In this document: positions 1-6,423 of the stretch, one piece after another
How the letters are laid out: each line of letters opens with the position of its first letter
How positions within the stretch are numbered: position 1 is the first letter of the stretch
Source of the DNA: Spirogloea muscicola
Lineage: Eukaryota > Streptophyta > Zygnematophyceae > Spirogloeales > Spirogloeaceae
Reading direction: 5' to 3'
Assembly (NCBI GenBank): GCA_009602725.1
Contig: WELB01000078.1
Span: 249,949 to 261,542, forward strand
Length of the DNA: 11,594 nt
Program-made: the position numbers and the translations under genes
The notes under the pieces: generated by a model
Seen by the model: the letters and a program-made list of their open reading frames with translations, nothing else
The model's database searches: none
What the model was told of the DNA's origin: nothing

Positions 1-110
1 GCAGCCGCTGCCGCGGCGCGGGGGCGGTGGCTTGGGCCGTCGGCGGCGGCGCCGGCCGCGGGCATGGCGGCGGGACGGGGCAACGATGGTGGAGCCTGGT
101 GAGCGCTCGC

Positions 111-133
111 GGAGGGAGGAGGAGGAGGAGGAG
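111..133 (+). repeat. GGA microsatellite
   Basis: An interrupted run of GGA triplets forming a purine-only tract within the GC-rich left end. Confidence 0.8.
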
Positions 134-170
134 CGGGGCGGGGAATGGGGCCAGAGGTGAGGCGCGGCGC

Positions 171-190
171 GGCGGCGGCGGCGGCGGCGG
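171..190 (+). repeat. GGC/GCG trinucleotide repeat
   Basis: About seven uninterrupted GGC units followed closely by CCGGGGGGGCGGGG. The combination has G-quadruplex potential on the plus strand. Confidence 0.8.
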
Positions 191-577
191 CCGGGGGGGC
201 GGGGCGTTGGGTCTGCCTGCAGCCGGGCGGGGAGGGGCGCCAGGGTGCCCGGGCGGAAAGTGAGGCCCTCGAGGACGCGCCCCCCCGAAGGAAGAGCACA
301 GGCAGGGCGGGCTCGACGCCCGTTGACTGTCGTACGAGGGCCGGGGGCGGGGCTTTTTGCCCGGTCGATGTCGCCCTCGAGAATGCCGGGATTGCGCAGG
401 CGCTGCTCGAGAGCTCGCTTCTCACCTTTTCCCCACTAGGGGAATCTTGGGAAGTGCTGCTCCGCTCTGTTCTCCCTCCCTTTATTTGTTTGTGCTCTCC
501 ATGTCACCTTAGGCACCTTAGTTTAGGTCTCTGTATTATGTAGCCTTGTTAAGTTTGCACTCGCCTCTGCTGGAACT

Positions 578-1918
578 GTGTATTGGCTTGAATTGGCCTC
601 CCTTTTCATTTCATGCGCCCCGCGCGCCTTTCCCTCCGGGGTACTCGCGAGGGCGTCTGGGGAGCGGGGCGGACCCCAACCCCCTCCCTGCCCGGCTGCA
701 GGCAGACCCGACGCCCCCGGCAGTTACGGCGGTCTCGGCTTGCGCCCGCTCGTCCGTTCCTGCCGGGCGGCATACCTCGGCAGCTGGGCGCAGACAGCCG
801 CCTCCGTGGCCCAGCGCTTCGTGGTCCACGGCCGGCGTGCGCTGGAGCAGGCGGTGATGGAGGTAGAAACGGGCGTGCTGCCTTTCCAGGCGTCGCTACG
901 CTCCGCCCACAAGGAGCTGCTCGCGGTGCACCCGGACCTGGCGGGCCAGGCGGTCTCCTTTGCGCACCTCGCGCACACCGCCGACCTGCGCGTCCAAGCG
1001 CGCCTCGCAGCCGCGATGGACAAGGCAGCCTTCACCACCGCCTTGCTGCAGCTCCCGGAGGCCGACCTGCGCGGGCGCGCGCGATTCCACTCGGCCTCCT
1101 CCCCGGGGGCCGCGGCGTGGTACCAGGCCCTCCCCCTCAATGACGCCCTCACACCCCCGGACGAGGTGTTCCGCAGTGCCGTCCACCGGCTCCTGGGCCT
1201 GCCGCCGCCATGTCTCCAAGGTGTGCAACAGTGCGAATGTGGCGAGCGAGGGGCCGAGCCTGGGGAGCTGGCCGCTCATGTTCTGCGCTGTTCCCACGGC
1301 AGAGAGCGGACAGCGGCCCACGACCATCTCCGGGATGCGATGCATGGCATCCTTGTGGAGGCTGGCTTCTCGGTGGCAGCCGAGAACTCCGCAGTCATGC
1401 CGCTCCAGCAACGGACCGACGGTCTCCACGCTCGTCGCGTCGACCTTGTGGCCACCCCTCCAGCCGGCGGGCCACGTCTTCTCCTGGACGTGGTGACCAC
1501 TGACTCATATGACCGCTCACACCCAGCCCAGTGTGCCACCAAGGCTGGGTATGCGGTAGCCTGCGCCGCTCGGGCCAAGGAGCTAAAATACGCAGATCAC
1601 CCGCGGGAAGACGAGTTCTTCCCGCTCGCCATCGATACGCACGGGGCGCTGGGCGCTCGCTGGCTCGAGCTGCTCAACCAGCTCTCACGCCACGCCATTG
1701 TCCGCCGCTTCCATGGGGAGCCGGTGGACTCTTATGCAGCAGGGTCGCTAGCGCAGGTGTACCGCATGCGCTTGGCCGTCTCGCTGCAGAGGTCTATGGC
1801 CCGCGCTCTGCACCTGCGTGCAGGCAGAGCCCTCGCTGCTGCCTCTGGCTCTGGCCAGGGGACCCGCTTCCAGGCACCCAGTCTCTCTTACCTGAGGCTG
1901 CTTGGCAGGTGTTACTGA
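578..1918 (+). CDS. 5'-truncated non-LTR retrotransposon ORF: post-RT region, zinc cluster and restriction-like endonuclease (copy 1)
   Basis: A 446-codon open frame; position 578 is GTG, and the first in-frame ATG (857) lies inside conserved sequence, so no real start is present. Residues 51-70 (GGLGLR...AAYLGSW) resemble the stretch following the RT in REL-type non-LTR elements. Residues 219-240 hold C219xC221...H234xxxC238 (H240 follows), the zinc cluster that precedes the endonuclease. Residues 265-340 look like a PD-(D/E)xK core: E269, RRVD ending at D289, LLLDVV with D304, and lysines K322 or K337 as the third catalytic candidate. A conserved DEFFPLAIDTHG block (345-356) and the tail RMRLAVSLQRS (396-406) follow. 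In the intact element this domain nicks target DNA to prime reverse transcription. No RT palm or YxDD box is present, so the copy is dead alone. It is the longest and least damaged copy here. Family assignment is from motifs only; the clade (R2, NeSL or other) is not resolved. Confidence 0.75.
   Translation: MYWLELASLFISCAPRAFPSGVLARASGERGGPQPPPCPAAGRPDAPGSYGGLGLRPLVRSCRAAYLGSWAQTAASVAQRFVVHGRRALEQAVMEVETGVLPFQASLRSAHKELLAVHPDLAGQAVSFAHLAHTADLRVQARLAAAMDKAAFTTALLQLPEADLRGRARFHSASSPGAAAWYQALPLNDALTPPDEVFRSAVHRLLGLPPPCLQGVQQCECGERGAEPGELAAHVLRCSHGRERTAAHDHLRDAMHGILVEAGFSVAAENSAVMPLQQRTDGLHARRVDLVATPPAGGPRLLLDVVTTDSYDRSHPAQCATKAGYAVACAARAKELKYADHPREDEFFPLAIDTHGALGARWLELLNQLSRHAIVRRFHGEPVDSYAAGSLAQVYRMRLAVSLQRSMARALHLRAGRALAAASGSGQGTRFQAPSLSYLRLLGRCY
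580..634 (+). repeat. Dispersed module M2, copy a
   Basis: A segment reading TATTGGCTTGAATTGGCC and then TTCATTTCATGCGC, ending in CGCGCGCC. Close relatives lie at 2833-2889, 7844-7900 and 10486-10530 (plus) and 6979-7017 (minus). Because it recurs outside any coding context, the first ~20 residues of the overlapping open frame (578 onward) are probably not native protein. It marks the 5' boundary of the large retroelement fragment. Confidence 0.7.
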
Positions 1919-2053
1919 GTGCTTCGTAGCTGCTTCGTTTCTTTTTAGTGCTTGTTGTTCTTCGTACTTCCCCTGGCCCGTTCTCGTCCTTTGTTCATTC
2001 TTTTTTAGGCTGGCTCTTTCCAGCCCCTCTTCTCTATGGGCGCGCACTTGTCT
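1919..2053 (+). repeat. 3' UTR type A of copy 1, with terminal hairpin
   Basis: Directly follows the stop of copy 1 and opens GTGCTTCGTAGCTGCTTCG. The same UTR follows the fragments ending at 2732 and 8144. A hairpin at 2008-2025 (GGCTGG, loop CTCTTT, CCAGCC) is followed by CTCTTCTCTATGGGCGCGCAC, the usual tail. No poly(A) tail is visible. Confidence 0.75.
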
Positions 2054-2054
2054 T

Positions 2055-2124
2055 TCGAACCTTGCCAATTCTTTTCGGGCTGGCTTCTCACAGCCCTTGC
2101 CCGATTGGGAGAGCCACTTCTTCC
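2055..2124 (+). repeat. Solo hairpin module (CACAGCCC type)
   Basis: A unit without coding sequence: CGAACCTTGCCAATTCTTTT, then a hairpin at 2077-2096 (GGGCTG, 8-nt loop, CAGCCC), then GGGAGAGCCACTTCTTCC. Its closest relative is the minus-strand UTR at 10535-10620. It abuts the tail of the type A UTR head to tail. Confidence 0.7.
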
Positions 2125-2157
2125 TAACTTCAATGGGTGAGCCCTTCTTCCCCCCCC

Positions 2158-2240
2158 CTCCCTCGGGGGCGTCATGCTCGGTGCGACTTCGGCCGGGCAG
2201 CCAGACACGCCCCCGCCCGCGTTTCCCCCCTCGGGGGCGT
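2158..2240 (+). repeat. GC-rich module G, copy 1
   Basis: CCTCGGGGGCGT, then TTCGGCCGGGCAGCC and a C-rich stretch ending CCCCCGCCCGCGTTTCCC. It is one of eight plus-strand copies of this module in the window. Confidence 0.65.
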
Positions 2241-2261
2241 ATTCAGCCTTACCCAACAGAT

Positions 2262-2634
2262 GCTCATTCATTTAATACAGTGGCACGTGCTCTGGAATTG
2301 ATTTGTGGACAAAATGAAGAAGGTAGGAGAAGTGATATAAGGTCTTCTCGAGTCATTGAATCCTTAGCTGCTCCATTAGGCAGTTCTCCATATTTTGCAT
2401 AAAAACCAGATCCTAGTAAAGTACATAGAAAAGACTGATAAGCTGCTTGAATCTTTCTCTGTCGTGAGCCCCATACTCAATTTTACTAAACATAGGAATA
2501 AGCACACTTTGAAAGAACACATAAAATAACTACAAATCAAGCATACAAAGACTGCAATCATAAATGACTCCAATATTTAAAAGGCTATTATGTAATCTTA
2601 TCTGTAAGTCTTGATACTAGTCCACCCTACTAAA
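2262..2634. other. AT-rich island unrelated to the repeat family
   Basis: About 370 bases with ordinary, AT-leaning composition between GC-rich repeats; no module of the family is found in it. An exon-like interval at 2281-2321 is bounded by TTTAATACAG and GAAG|GTAGGA and reads VARALELICGQNEE in one frame. I do not recognise the peptide. It could be unique host DNA, an exon, or a fragment of another repeat. The right edge is sharp, at the junction with coding remnant 2637. Confidence 0.45.
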
Positions 2635-2636
2635 AA

Positions 2637-2732
2637 GGCAGAGCCCTCGCTGCTGCCTCTGGCTCTGGCCAGGGGACCCGCTTCCAGGAACCCAGTCTCT
2701 CTGACCTGAGGCTGCTTAGTAGGGGTTACTGA
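2637..2732 (+). pseudogene. Retroelement C-terminus remnant, copy 2 (type A)
   Basis: The last 32 codons of the family frame, beginning GRALAAASGSGQG and ending LLSRGY then TGA. By eye it is almost identical to the corresponding part of 7914-8144. The left edge abuts AT-rich DNA (CTAAAAAGGCAG), so it is severely 5'-truncated. It is followed by the first ~35 bases of the type A UTR, which then stops before the hairpin. Confidence 0.8.
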
Positions 2733-2788
2733 GTGCTTCGTAGCTGCTTCGTTTCTTTTTTGTGCTTGATTGGTACTACTTCTTCTTC

Positions 2789-2889
2789 AGCTGGGCAGCC
2801 CGCCACGCCACGCCACCGCCCGCCTCCAGAAAGTATAGGCTCAAATTGCTCACCCTTTTCATTTCATGCGCACTGCGCCCCTTCTCCCT
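2789..2889 (+). repeat. Module G copy 2 joined to module M2 copy b
   Basis: A shortened GC-rich module (AGCTGGGCAGCCCGCCACG) runs directly into the M2 sequence (AGTATAGGCTCAAATTG, then TTTCATTTCATGCGCACTG). The same G-then-M2 order recurs at 7750-7900, so the two are parts of one larger unit. Confidence 0.65.
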
Positions 2890-2906
2890 CCCCTCCACAG
2901 CGTCGT

Positions 2907-2980
2907 TGGACCTTGTCCATCCTTTTCGGGTGGCACTTCAGAGCGCTCGCCCCTTTTGGGAGAGCCACTTTCTTGCCCTC
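2907..2980 (+). repeat. Degenerate hairpin module
   Basis: GGACCTTGTCCATCCTTTTC leads into GGGTGGCACTTCAGAGC, a broken version of the hairpin, and then GGGAGAGCCACTTTCTTG. It is recognised by order and flanks, but the stem is lost. Copy 3 starts a few bases after it. Confidence 0.55.
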
Positions 2981-2983
2981 TTT

Positions 2984-3275
2984 GGATGTACACGGGGCTT
3001 TCGGCAGCCGCTGGCTGGATCTCATTCAGCGGCTTGCTCGCCAGGCCATTGACCGGCGGCCGGGTCTGCCAGGGGCGATGCCCGGCTTCAACGCCGCCGG
3101 GTGGCTCGCACAAGTCTTCCGCATGCGCCTGGCCGTATCGCTTCAGCGCTCCCTTGCCCACGCCGTCCATACGCGCGCAGGCCGTGCTATGGCCGGCGCC
3201 TCTGGGTCTCGGCGGAGCGCCTCTTTCCCTGCAGCGAGCTACTCAGACCTGATGTTGCTCACTCGTGGGTACTGA
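2984..3275 (+). pseudogene. Retroelement C-terminus remnant, copy 3 (type B)
   Basis: An open in-frame segment starting at LDVHGAFGSRWLDL and ending LMLLTRGY then TGA. It aligns without gaps to 4293-4584, with 12 differences in 292 positions counted by eye (about 96% identity). It aligns to residues ~351-446 of copy 1 as protein (FNAAGWLAQVFRMRLAVSLQ against YAAGSLAQVYRMRLAVSLQ). The zinc cluster and catalytic core are missing, so it is a 5'-truncated copy. The open frame continuing upstream to 2733 belongs to unrelated repeat sequence. Confidence 0.8.
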
Positions 3276-3461
3276 GCTTTCCTCTGCATCGTTTCTGTGT
3301 TCTGCAGTATGTTGTAGTGTAGTCCTTTCTCCGGCTCCTCTTGCTTTGGTTAATCTGGCCGCGCTTGCTTCTTCTTTGGCTTTGGACATTGTCCATTCTT
3401 TTTTGGGCTGGCTTGGCCAGCCCCTCTTTTCTATGGGCGCGCTTTTCTTTCTTTCTTTCTC
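3276..3461 (+). repeat. 3' UTR type B of copy 3, with hairpin and CTTT tail
   Basis: Begins GCTTTCCTCTGCATCGTTTC after the stop; the same UTR follows copies 4, 5 and 6. A near-perfect hairpin lies at 3405-3423 (GGGCTGG, loop CTTGG, CCAGCCC), preceded by TGGACATTGTCCATTC. It ends in a short CTTT repeat (about 3443-3461), which may be the 3' tail of this insertion. Confidence 0.75.
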
Positions 3462-3480
3462 CTTGGCAGAGCTGCTTCTT

Positions 3481-3541
3481 CCCTCGAGGAATTGCTGGAA
3501 GGCGTTTTCGGCCGGGCAGCCCGCCACGTCCCCCCCGCGCG
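3481..3541 (+). repeat. GC-rich module G, copy 3
   Basis: CCCTCGAGGAATTGCTGG, then GGCGTTTTCGGCCGGGCAGC and CCGCCACGTCC. It lies between the CTTT tail of the preceding UTR and coding remnant copy 4. Confidence 0.65.
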
Positions 3542-3626
3542 CGCAGGACGTGCTCGCCGCCTCTGGGTCTCGGCGGAGTGCCTCTTTCCCTACAGCGACC
3601 TGATGTTGCTCACCCGCGGGTACTGA
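3538..3626 (+). pseudogene. Retroelement C-terminus remnant, copy 4 (type B, frameshifted)
   Basis: The DNA matches the end of copies 3 and 6 (GCCTCTGGGTCTCGGCGGAG through GGGTACTGAG), but about 10 nt (around AGCGAGCTACTC) are deleted near 3597, shifting the frame. It starts at the RAGRA position of the protein and is followed by a type B UTR. Confidence 0.75.
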
Positions 3627-3812
3627 GCTTCCCTCGGCATCGTCTCGTGTTTTGTCGTGTTTGGTAGTGTAGTCCTATTTTGGCACCTCTTTCGGCAGCC
3701 ACCAGTTAATCTGGCCGCGCTTGCTCTATTTCTTCGGCTTTGGACATTGTCCATTCTTTTTGGGCTGGCTGTGCCAGCCCCTCGTCTCTATGGGCGACCA
3801 CTTTCTCCCGCC
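3627..3812 (+). repeat. 3' UTR type B of copy 4, with hairpin
   Basis: Type B UTR with an inserted-looking CACCAGTTAATCTGGCCGCG and a hairpin at 3762-3780 (GGGCTGG, loop CTGTG, CCAGCCC), then CTCTATGGGCGACCAC. Of the ~320 bases between copies 4 and 5, this UTR and module G account for almost everything; the rest is C/T-rich filler. Confidence 0.75.
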
Positions 3813-3846
3813 TTCCCCATGCCCCCCCCTCCCTCTCTTCTTTTCG

Positions 3847-3935
3847 TTCGGGGACGTGCTTCTTCCCTCGGGACGTACGTGCTCGAGGGGCCGTTCTCGA
3901 CCGGGCAGCTCCTCACGGCCCCGCCCGCCTACCCC
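3847..3935 (+). repeat. GC-rich module G, copy 4
   Basis: TCGGGGACGTGCTTCTTCCC, then GGGACGTACGTGCTCGAGGG, CGACCGGGCAGC and CCCCGCCCGCC. This is one of the most complete copies of the module; the first half is itself duplicated (two GGGACGT boxes). Confidence 0.65.
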
Positions 3936-3951
3936 ATGTCCCCTCCCCGCG

Positions 3952-4111
3952 CAGGTTGCGTATGCGGCTGGCGGTCTCGTTCCAGCGCTTCCTGGCTCAC
4001 GCCGTCCACACGCGGGCAGGCCGTGCTAAGGCTGCGTCTTGGTCTCGACGGAGTGCCTCATCACCAGCTTCGAGTTACTCAGACTTGCTGTTGCTCACAC
4101 ATGGGTACTGA
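3952..4111 (+). pseudogene. Retroelement C-terminus remnant, copy 5 (type B)
   Basis: After a small deletion at the left edge (CAGGTTGCGTATGCGG in place of the family's CAAGTCTTCCGCATGCGC) the frame reads MRLAVSFQRFLAHAVHTRAG and ends LLLLTHGY then TGA. It is truncated just before the conserved MRL motif and has drifted more than copies 3 and 6. Confidence 0.8.
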
Positions 4112-4240
4112 GCTTCCGTCTGCATCGTCTCGTGTCTATTTGTGTCGTTTTCTTTTTGGCACCTCTTTGGTCCACTCTTTTTGGGCTGGCTTTGTCAGCC
4201 CCCTCTTCTCTATTGGCGAGCACTTCTTTCTCACAGCCAC
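4112..4240 (+). repeat. 3' UTR type B of copy 5, with hairpin
   Basis: GCTTCCGTCTGCATCGTC start, shortened middle, and a hairpin at 4183-4201 (GGGCTGG, loop CTTTG, TCAGCCC) with one stem mismatch. It ends near GGCGAGCACTTCTTTC, only ~12 bases before the next coding remnant. Confidence 0.75.
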
Positions 4241-4251
4241 TGCCCTCCCCT

Positions 4252-4584
4252 GCTGATCACCCGGTTGGCGATGAATTCGCGGCCCTGGCGATGGATGTAC
4301 ACGGGGCTTTCGGCAGCTGCTGGCTGGATCTCCTTCAGCGGCTTGCCCGCCAGGCCATTGACCGGCGGCCTGGTCTGCCAGGGGCGATGCCCGGCTTCAA
4401 CGCCGCCGGTTCGCTCGCACAAGTCTTCCGCATGCGCCTGGCCGTATCGCTTCAACGCTCCCTTGCCCACGCCGTCCACACGCGAGCAGGCCGTGCTATG
4501 GCCACCGCCTCTGGGTCTCGGCGGAGTGCCTCTTTCCCTGCAGCGAGCTACTCAGACCTGATGTTGCTCACTCGTGGGTACTGA
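4252..4584 (+). pseudogene. Retroelement C-terminus remnant, copy 6 (type B)
   Basis: A 111-codon in-frame remnant starting ADHPVGDEFAALAMDVHG (equivalent to residue ~339 of copy 1) and ending LMLLTRGY then TGA. It covers the post-catalytic block and the full C-terminal tail with no stop or frameshift, and is about 96% identical to copy 3 over their shared 292 bases. Its retained frame and closeness to copy 3 point to fairly recent insertion or duplication. It lacks the zinc cluster and endonuclease core. Confidence 0.8.
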
Positions 4585-4732
4585 GCTTCCCTCTGCATCG
4601 TCTCTGTGTTCTGCAGTGTTTTGTAGTGTAGTCCTTTTTCCGGCTCCTCTTTCTTTGGCTTTTGGACATTGTCCATTCTTTTATGGGCTGGCTTTGCCAG
4701 CCCCTCTTCTCTATGGGCGCGCACTTCATTTT
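4585..4732 (+). repeat. 3' UTR type B of copy 6, with hairpin
   Basis: GCTTCCCTCTGCATCGTCTC start and a perfect hairpin at 4685-4703 (GGGCTGG, loop CTTTG, CCAGCCC), followed by CTCTTCTCTATGGGCGCGCA. It is preceded by TTTGGACATTGTCCATTC, itself a short inverted repeat (GGACA...TGTCC). Confidence 0.75.
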
Positions 4733-4806
4733 CCCCTCGGGGACGTGTTTCCTTCCTCGGGGACTTCCGTGCTCGAGGGGCCGGGCCGCCGCGGCCCCGC
4801 CCGCCT
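4733..4806 (+). repeat. GC-rich module G, copy 5
   Basis: CCCTCGGGGACGTG, a second GGGGACTTCC box, CTCGAGGGGCCGGG and CGGCCCCGCCCGCC. Between here and the next hairpin (4807-4913) I see only C/T-rich sequence without recognisable content. Confidence 0.6.
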
Positions 4807-4913
4807 AATTCCCAAACTTCCCCCAATCTCACCCCCTTTTTGGAATTTGTTTACTCCTCCAGCCATTGCCGCCAAGTGAAGAGCTGTTCTGCTGGCTGGC
4901 CTCTCGCTTTTCG

Positions 4914-4990
4914 GCCCTTCGGACCCTGTCAACCTTACGGGCTGGCTTTCCACAGCCCTCGCCCCCTTTGGAAGAAGTGGCTCTGAGGTA
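4914..4990 (+). repeat. Solo hairpin module
   Basis: CCCTTCGGACCCTGTCAACC, then a hairpin at 4939-4958 (GGGCTG, loop GCTTTCCA, CAGCCC). After CCCCCTTTGG the tail reads GAAGAAGTGGCTCT, the reverse complement of the AGAGCCACTTCTTC found at this place in the relative at 2055-2124, so a small inversion appears to have occurred. Confidence 0.6.
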
Positions 4991-5009
4991 TAAAATGCTA
5001 TTTCGATTT

Positions 5010-5045
5010 ACGGCACTGGCTGTGAGAGGCCAGCCCAAATGAACA
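5010..5045 (-). repeat. Solo hairpin, minus orientation
   Basis: TGGCTGTGAGAGGCCAGCCC at 5017-5036 is the reverse-complement form of the hairpin. This is the first minus-strand piece; from here to about 6.3 kb minus-strand pieces dominate. The ~165 bases from 5046 to 5210 hold no feature I can support beyond a weak GCAGTCATGCC match to the endonuclease region. Confidence 0.6.
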
Positions 5046-5212
5046 TTTGCACATTTTGTATTTCTCACATTGTGAGTACCAACCAAGCAATGCATTTCGA
5101 CGAGATTTTCTGCTTGTCAGGCCGCGCGGACGAGATGGCCCCGGGAGCGCGACTGCCGCAGTCATGCCCGGGAGGGGTGCAGTGCAGCAGCCCGGGTGCC
5201 GGTGGAGAGAGC

Positions 5213-5303
5213 GGCTGTTGATATAGAAGGAGCGGCCGTGAAGCCCAGCCAGATGCACACAGATGTTCACGACGGAGCCACAGGCTAGGCAGACAGGGCG
5301 CTC
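5213..5303 (-). repeat. 3' UTR type C, minus orientation
   Basis: Read on the minus strand it begins GGAGCGCCCTGTCTGCCTAG and ends at CTTCTATATCAACAGCCGC. It is homologous to 6755-6853 on the plus strand (GGGCGCCCTGTCTGCCTAG...TTTCTATATCAGCAGCTGC), forming a long-range inverted repeat. The minus-strand coding end is reduced to one or two codons before a TAG at 5304-5306. Confidence 0.7.
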
Positions 5304-5316
5304 CTAGTACCCCATT

Positions 5317-5340
5317 TATGTTTTGACCCGTGGTTACTGA
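5317..5340 (+). pseudogene. Minimal retroelement C-terminus remnant (YVLTRGY)
   Basis: Seven codons, YVLTRGY then TGA, match the family terminus (compare MYVLIRGY at the end of copy 10). The 19 nt GTGGTTACTGAGCGGGTCA spanning the stop recur exactly at 6404-6422. The stop lies in the loop of an inverted repeat GACCCG...CGGGTC (5325-5347). Confidence 0.55.
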
Positions 5341-5437
5341 GCGGGTCAATCTATTGTAGGTTATGTAGGTCTTAAGATGTGCTTGCCTTTGTACTTGGCC
5401 ATTTGGCCTTCGTTTGTTTCAAATACAAGAAATTCTT

Positions 5438-5590
5438 CCCGTGTCAGCAGTAGGAAGTCAGATGAGCTGAGGGGAGGAAGAAGCGCCGTTCAGCCGGGTG
5501 TCGGTGGAGGGAGGAGCGCCGATCACCAAGAGACTAAGGAAGAAATAGCTCTTCCTCTGTAAAGGCATGACTGTGGGAGGAGCGCACACG
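5438..5590 (-). pseudogene. Scrambled remnants of endonuclease and C-terminus
   Basis: On the minus strand VCAPPTVMPLQRK (about 5549-5588) resembles AENSAVMPLQQR at the start of the endonuclease core of copy 1. Further on, CAGCTCATCTGACTTCCTAC followed by TGCTGACACGGG (about 5439-5470) matches the end of copy C at 6715-6746, reading SSDFLL. The two pieces are far apart in the intact protein but here separated by ~80 bases, implying an internal deletion. The terminal RGY is lost. Confidence 0.55.
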
Positions 5591-5595
5591 CTTTC

Positions 5596-5706
5596 CGCTT
5601 CTGCAAAGGGGCGGAGGGCTGTGAGAAGCCAGCCCCAGAAATAGAACAAGGTCCGAAGGAGCCAGCAAGCTGATACACACAACCCAGCGAGTAATGCAAA
5701 GAATGG
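5596..5706 (-). repeat. 3' UTR of the minus copy at 5707, with hairpin
   Basis: Downstream of the minus-strand stop it contains GGCTCCTTCGGACCTTGTTC and a hairpin at 5616-5635 (minus: GGGCTG, loop GCTTCTCA, CAGCCC). The gap-free order of coding end, CCTTGT box and hairpin matches the plus-strand copies. Confidence 0.7.
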
Positions 5707-5868
5707 TCAATAGTAACTTCTAGTATGAAGCAGCCACAGGTCAGAAGATAGCCGCCAGAGAGCAGTCTCCTTGACGATAGCCAGAGGCTGCAGCTGAATT
5801 ACGGCCAGCTTGCAGATGCAAGGCGTGGGCCAAGGACCGCTGGAGGAAAGCGTACAGGCGCAATGCTG
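5707..5868 (-). pseudogene. Retroelement C-terminus remnant, minus strand (frameshifted)
   Basis: The minus strand reads LRLYAFLQRSLAHALHLQAG and then AAASGYRQG in one frame, and LSSDLWLLHTRSYY then TGA in another, so one frameshift separates the halves. It aligns to residues ~397-446 of copy 1. It is truncated at the MRL motif like copy 5. Divergence is higher than in types A and B. Confidence 0.75.
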
Positions 5869-5929
5869 ATCAGACGTGCCCTGCGAGTGCGGCGCGATTG
5901 CCGGGGTGCGGAAAGAAGAACAGAATGTA

Positions 5930-6050
5930 AGCTCATCATAAATGGCGAGGGCTTTAGGAGCCAGCCCGAAAAGAATGGACAAGGTCCGAAGGGGCTGGAA
6001 AAGCGCGAGACTACACACTAAGCAAGTACCACGAATGAACAAGGAGCAGG
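5930..6050 (-). repeat. Solo 3' UTR with hairpin, minus orientation
   Basis: The minus strand reads CCTTCGGACCTTGTCCATTC, then a hairpin at 5949-5967 (GGGCT...AGCCC, weaker stem), with a UTR-like stretch upstream. No coding sequence is attached. Confidence 0.6.
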
Positions 6051-6159
6051 GCAATAATTTGGGTGGCTTGCGAGCGCGGCGGGCAACTCCTAGTGACATT
6101 GGCTGCGGGGATGAGCCTCAGTACAACCGCCGCGGGCGCACCGACCACGGCTTGCCGGA

Positions 6160-6320
6160 AACAGCTCTTCCAATGTACTGCAATGGCTGTAAGAGGCCAG
6201 CGCAGCAGCGAATGGAAGATACAAGGTGTGAAAGGGCTGGAAGGCGCAAAATGCACGAAACTACTCTCCAGGACTTCTGCACGTGGTCGCTCAAAAATCT
6301 CTAGAAAGCAAGTGCAAACG
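6160..6320 (-). repeat. Solo 3' UTR with hairpin, minus orientation (diverged)
   Basis: The same order as 5930-6050 but more diverged: minus CCCTTTCACACCTTGTATC and a hairpin at 6184-6203 (GCGCTGG...CAGCCA). The downstream ACATTGGAAGAGC tail is shared with the minus module at 9612-9720. Sequence between 6050 and 6160 shows nothing I recognise. Confidence 0.5.
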
Positions 6321-6423
6321 CATACTGGGGGCCCAGCTCACGGTTGTTTCCCCCCCACCATGGGCCACATGGCAGGCCTGCCTTCGCACGACGCTTCCCC
6401 GAGGTGGTTACTGAGCGGGTCAC

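Larger units (their letters stand above)
1..440. promoter_or_regulatory. CpG-dense GC-rich segment, possible promoter/first-exon region
   Basis: Very GC-rich DNA full of CpG with purine and GCG runs, resembling an animal CpG-island promoter. On the plus strand an ATG at 64-66 opens a short frame (MAAGRGNDGGA) that runs into CCTG|GTGAGC at 98/99, a good match to a splice donor; a second donor-like CCAGAG|GTGAGG lies at 151-162. The open frames here have low-complexity Gly/Arg/Ala composition and resemble no family I recognise. A first exon plus start of intron is an inference from the donor context only. There is no TATA box, as is usual for CpG promoters. From about 440 the composition drops to ordinary and the repeat family begins near 580. 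Confidence 0.4.

Noticed and set aside
27-543. Open frames in the left GC-rich segment
   Set aside because: Gly/Arg/Ala-rich, overlapping each other in several frames, with no domain-like pattern; best explained by CpG-rich DNA.
896-1578. Long open frames overlapping copy 1 in other frames and on the minus strand
   Set aside because: These are shadows of the GC-rich retroelement frame; none has recognisable motifs, while the 578-1918 frame is shared with many other copies.
1902-2402. A 166-codon plus frame across the type A UTR and AT-rich island
   Set aside because: It runs through UTR, hairpin modules and module G, all of which recur without a common reading frame.
2007-4703. Rho-independent terminators at the GGGCTGG hairpins
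   Set aside because: T-rich sequence lies before the stem, not after it, and the surroundings are not bacterial.
5104-5220. An endonuclease-domain remnant at GCAGTCATGCC
   Set aside because: Only about a dozen bases match the AVMP region of copy 1, with no further colinear similarity.
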